Origin: Pegea sp. RAD2-039
Lineage: Eukaryota > Chordata > Thaliacea > Salpida > Salpidae
Reading direction: 5' to 3'
Assembly: GCA_034620365.1 (NCBI GenBank)
Contig: JAQGEQ010000023.1
Coordinates: 310,001 to 374,000, forward strand
Length of the DNA stretch: 64,000 bases
Each line of letters begins with the position of its first letter. Positions within the stretch are counted from its first letter, which is position 1. Position numbers and translations under genes: made by a program. A model generated the notes under the pieces. That model ran no database searches and was not told the origin of the DNA. It worked only from the letters and a program-made list of their open reading frames with translations. Below are positions 60,001-64,000 of the stretch, in pieces.

Positions 60001-62817
60001 AATTAAAGAATTTTATGAGAAGGTGTTGGATGACGATACATCTCTGTTTGTCAATTTTTGATATCTTTCCGAGCTTCTTTCAATATAACTATCTGTGGTG
60101 AGAGCAAAGCAAATAAAATTCTTTCCTGGTATACAACATTTTAACTCAAACATTTTTATTAAAAGTATAAATGTTTTATGATATGATAATCAAGAATTGC
60201 TTCAAAAAAGATAGAATTATGGTACTTTGGATGCTTTATTTCTTAAAATGAATAAAAGTCTTATTTTTTGGAAAATATCTTCATTAAAACGTAATTTACT
60301 CTGATACATTAGCCTTTAAATTGGCGGTTGCCACTTCGATTTTGGCATAAAGTTTAATGTGACAGTAACTTAATCAGCTAAAGCAAATTTGCAAGTTGTA
60401 AACTGAAAGCTGATCCTGAAGAACTTCACATTTCATTTCCTGCACAGCCTTAAAATTAGATCTTAATTATAAGAAAGTTAGTTCGTTCTGTCAGATAAGA
60501 GTCAAAAGTAACAAAGCAAACAAAGTTTTTATATATTTCGAATAAAACCTTATTTCATATTGTATTTATTTTGAGCATTGCTCATATTGATATGTTATGC
60601 TTTTTGGAACTGATGCAGTTCTTATTTCTCTAAATCAAAATAATTAAATCTTTTTTTTGTGGAGCGTTCAAGCTACCATCTAGAATCAAGTGAGTCTAAA
60701 ACGTCTTTGACTTTATCTTTGCAGACAGATTTTTCGTAGTGGTGCTAACTTTTTCCTCATTTGAAGACTTGGCTTTATAGGCTGATTGCTTAGATTTGTT
60801 TATACAAGGTGTTATACTTACGCCAATACCTGATTAGAAAAGTTTTCTTCTCCAAACCAATCTCTACTTCAAAGTAAAGCTTTTATCTCACTGGTAAAAA
60901 AGAATACAAACAATCATAAATTTTTTTATCAGATAATAACGTTTAACAGTTATGAAAATTAGTTTATTTTTGAAGTTTTATTTATTTGAATATTATTATA
61001 AAAATAGAGTTATAATCTAAGTTTATGAAAATAACAAACTCTTTTAATCAATTTAAAATTGATATCTAAATCTTTTGAAGATCTAATCTAGAGTTGAATA
61101 CTTCTTATACAAGGTGGCCATAATGTTTTCAGAAATAGATTTAAACATCAAAAAACTAAGTAATAAAAAATAATAAAGTTGCCATCTTTAAAAAAATTGC
61201 TTTAATGTAATTTGTTTAGATTACATAGGTTTAAATTCGTCTTCATTTGATTCATAATATTGATATTACTTGACATTAGTTCAGGTAGTTATTCGTGAAA
61301 ATACTTTCATAGATAAACGTTCGAAGCATTGATTAAATAATTCAATCTGATTTTGAAAATAAAAATCTATAATCCAATTTAGTTTTCACTGTGAAATTTG
61401 TTAACAAATTTTATATCTCCTATATTTTATTTTAGAAAGTATTTATATCAAAGCTTTTTTGAACTTACCTTAAGTATTAAATATAAATTGATTCATTTAC
61501 TTCTAATTACATTTTTGCTAAAAAGATTCTTGTATTAGATCATACATAGAAATAAAACTAGAAGATAATTTTAGCAATAATTTTAATCTTTAAAAAGTTT
61601 AAGATAAATATCGAGTCTTACAATCATAAGTCAAATTTTATATTCATCTTCTATTCTAAATGCTTTATCACCAACAATTAACATGCAAAAACAATTTTCA
61701 GACTAAAATAACAGTGAAATATTTTGTGCAAATTTTTGTTTAATTGTTTTTACAAGACTTTTTTAGTCTTCTGAAATTTTGTATGTCTCCTTTTGTATGA
61801 TGACTATCACCAAATTTGGTAGTAAAAAGTAATTTAGTAGAGATTAGAATCAGAGGTTGCTGGATTAACAATTATTAATCCTCGAAGAGCGAAATGTCTT
61901 TAAAGTTAAAGAAAAAAAATATTTTTGTAAAATTTGATTTTTCTAAAACTAAAACATTAAAGGAACAATCAGATAACATTTTAAGTCAAACTGAAGTGTA
62001 TACTTTAAGGTTTAGATTCTCAACCTAATGCCAATTTCTAATACAAAAAAAAATTAAGCTTGTTAAAATAAATTTTGAGTATTTGGGTTTCTGAAATTTA
62101 ATTTTTCAATTTAGTACAGAAAGAATAATTGAAGCAATTTATAGACGAGAGATGTTGACTGTAGAAATAACAAGAAAAGAAATAGAGAAGCAGAAGAAGA
62201 AGGAACATTTATTTGACAGCTGAATGCTCTGAATCTCCATGTTATTTTGTCAATCATAAGTTGTGTCTAGAGTAACAGTAAAAATTTCATTTCAAAATAT
62301 TTTTTTGATGAAACTAACAGAGGTTTTAGTAGACAATTTTAACAAGTTTTAAAATCAAAAGATTCTGATCTTTATCTAAATCTCATAGTGGTTTAAAAAG
62401 CTTCTTATGCATAGATTAGATAAATACCAATTCAAACTTTATACTTAATGTGTTGTACCTTTAAATTTGAAATTCAGAACTGAGATTTTTACTGTAAATT
62501 TAATAAGAGTTCAGAAACTGCTCATATATTCAGTTGAATCAATTTTGCTTAGTCTTCAGCTTCTATAAAATTTGTTTTTCATTTGCAGCGGTGAAGGGAT
62601 TTAATCGAATTTAAAGTAGATCTAAGTTTACCAGCTGCGATTTGATGCTAGTCAATCCTACTTTGAACTGAACTGACGAATTATCTCAGTCACTTGTTGT
62701 GAAAAGTTAAACAAATTCAAACTTAGGAAGCTCAATTTCAATCTTTTCAACAAAAGTTTGCTCTTATCTCATTTCAAAAGTTCTTAGGTTTTACAAGAAC
62801 GTGTAAAACCTGCTAAT
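57078..62817. other. Intergenic region between the SETMAR-like gene and Slit
   Basis: About 5.7 kb with no recognised exon on either strand. The two genes diverge, so it should contain both promoters; the last 250 bases are less AT-rich and may be Slit 5' UTR. A TAGCTTAGTTCCG box near 59756 lacks a partner B-box. Confidence 0.5.
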
Positions 62818-63831
62818 ATGAGCCGGATTTATTTCTGTTTGTTTTTTTTCTTTCGGATATTCGTTTTTGAGTCTGTCGCTTGCCCAGATCGATGCCGATG
62901 TACCGATTTTACGGTCGATTGTTCTGGAAGAGGACTGACACATGTGCCTAAGAACATTCCAAGAAGTACTCTCGACTTGTGAGTCTCATTCATAAGATTT
63001 CAACCTTAGGATTTGGTCTCAACACTTTTTATCTTTTTTCTACGAATTATTCTTACATCAATGTTTATTTTTACAGATTTCTTCAGCGAAATAACATCAC
63101 GCAGATTTCGTCACGTGATTTTGTTGAACTTTCCAGATTGAAACAGCTGTACGTATACCTTTTTCCTTTTTATATGTCAATGAGCCAGTAGCTAACCACA
63201 TTAATTAGGAAAAACATTCAAACTAGTAGTTAACTCGATTAAGAATATCAAAGGTTTGTAATGAGAATCGTATAGGGCGTGGCTTAAATGGCAAAAGAAA
63301 CAGACAATTACAGGGTTTCCGACAAATTTTATAAATATTTCGTCAACTTTATTCCATCTGACAACAGACTATAGGACGCCCTTTAAGTAAACAAAATGAA
63401 ATTCACAAATTTCTAATCAAATGCTTTTTTAGGGGTTTAATAGCCCATGTAATTTTTTAGATGTTTTAGTTTTCATAAATAGAGGCATCTTGTAATTTAA
63501 AGAATTGATTTCTGCTTCACTTAAAACCCTTTATTGAATCAGTAAGTAGTTTTCTCTTTTTATGTCGAAGTGAGTTCTTGAAGCCAATTTTTAATGTTTA
63601 ATATCGATAGAAAATAGGAATTGACTTTTGAGTGGGTAAAAGTATCTTAGAGTTTCTTTAATGTTACCGAAATACTTTAAAAATTTAACGAAACTATTTT
63701 AACTATAAAATAAATGATTAACATTTGAAACTGATCATCAATAACTTTTCTATTCCCAGAAATTTGGAGAGCAATCAGATATCAATGATTCACTATAGGA
63801 CATTTAATAACCTTCCATCTTTGAGGAGCTT
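62818..63831 (+). CDS. SLIT: Slit, 5' end: signal peptide, LRRNT and first LRRs (continues beyond window)
   Basis: Secreted guidance ligand for Robo receptors. Three exons are inside the window: 62818-62978, 63077-63148 and 63760-63831; all introns are phase 2 and the last two exons are 72 nt, exactly one LRR each, as in vertebrate Slit genes. Residues 1-21 are a hydrophobic signal peptide. The LRRNT cap reads CPDRCRCTDFTVDCSGRGL, parallel to Slit CPxxCxCxxxTVDC, followed by HVPKNIPRSTLDL and repeats QRNNITQISSRDFVELSRLK and NLESNQISMIHYRTFNNLPS. TVDC and NIPRxT point to Slit rather than other LRR proteins. The LRR2-4, EGF, laminin-G and cystine-knot parts must lie to the right. A different LRRNT receptor is the alternative. 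Confidence 0.85.
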
Positions 63832-64000
63832 GTAAGATTTTTTTATAGTATTGTCATACGAGAATATTAACAAAATTTAGTAACTATTATCTTGCATTTA
63901 TATTAGATACATTATTCGGGGTTTTTATGTTTTTTTCTTGACATAAGGTTCTGTCAACTAAAATCCTTTTTTTGTTTAAATTTCAATTCACAATATTTGT
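63832..64000 (+). other. Start of Slit intron 3
   Basis: Begins with the donor gtaaga after AGCTT and runs off the window; no further exon seen. Confidence 0.7.

Overview
The window is nuclear DNA of a bilaterian animal. It is very AT-rich and carries eight protein-coding genes, all but one split by GT-AG introns. The gene set is metazoan: an L1/neuroglian-type adhesion molecule, a PBX/extradenticle homeobox gene, a secreted MAM-domain protein, the Hippo kinase MST/STK3/4, the tail-anchored-protein ATPase GET3, an ABHD12-like lipase, a SETMAR-type histone methyltransferase and the 5' end of Slit. Several proteins are slowly evolving (MST ends in the same RRQQNF-like tail as vertebrates; the PBX start, exon borders and homeodomain are almost vertebrate). 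That mildly favours a deuterostome with a small genome, such as a tunicate, but the sequence alone cannot settle the phylum. I saw no prokaryotic operons, CRISPR array, rRNA or intact tRNA.

Layout. 1-7076 (minus): L1-family gene, 18 exons seen, running off the left edge within the third fibronectin domain. 7.1-17.46 kb: gene desert. 17464-21861 (plus): PBX, 12 exons. 21.9-34.7 kb: a second desert holding a cluster of three identical TGACGTCATCA motifs, a short GC-rich island and hairpins. 34762-42086 (plus): secreted MAM protein with two tandem six-cysteine modules, the least familiar gene here. 45.9-57.1 kb: the gene-dense part, with MST (plus), GET3, ABHD12-like and SETMAR-like (all minus). 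MST and GET3 converge, with candidate poly(A) signals about 20 bp apart. 57.1-62.8 kb: no gene seen. 62818-end (plus): Slit, LRRNT plus the first two LRR exons.

The genes are not one pathway. Developmental and guidance genes (L1, PBX, Slit) lie in or beside long non-coding tracts, while housekeeping genes (GET3, MST, ABHD12, SETMAR) are compact. The best leads for new biology are: (1) the duplicated six-cysteine module, with an intron in the same place and phase in both copies; (2) a 71-bp dispersed element, present twice at about 90% identity, whose hairpin stem shows a compensatory base-pair change; (3) recurrence of TGACGTCATCA, including a 51-nt PBX intron built largely of such motifs; (4) splice-acceptor-like AGs a few bases upstream of several start codons, raising the question of spliced-leader trans-splicing. 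Gene models were built by hand from reading frame, splice-site phase and family knowledge; no search or alignment program was run.
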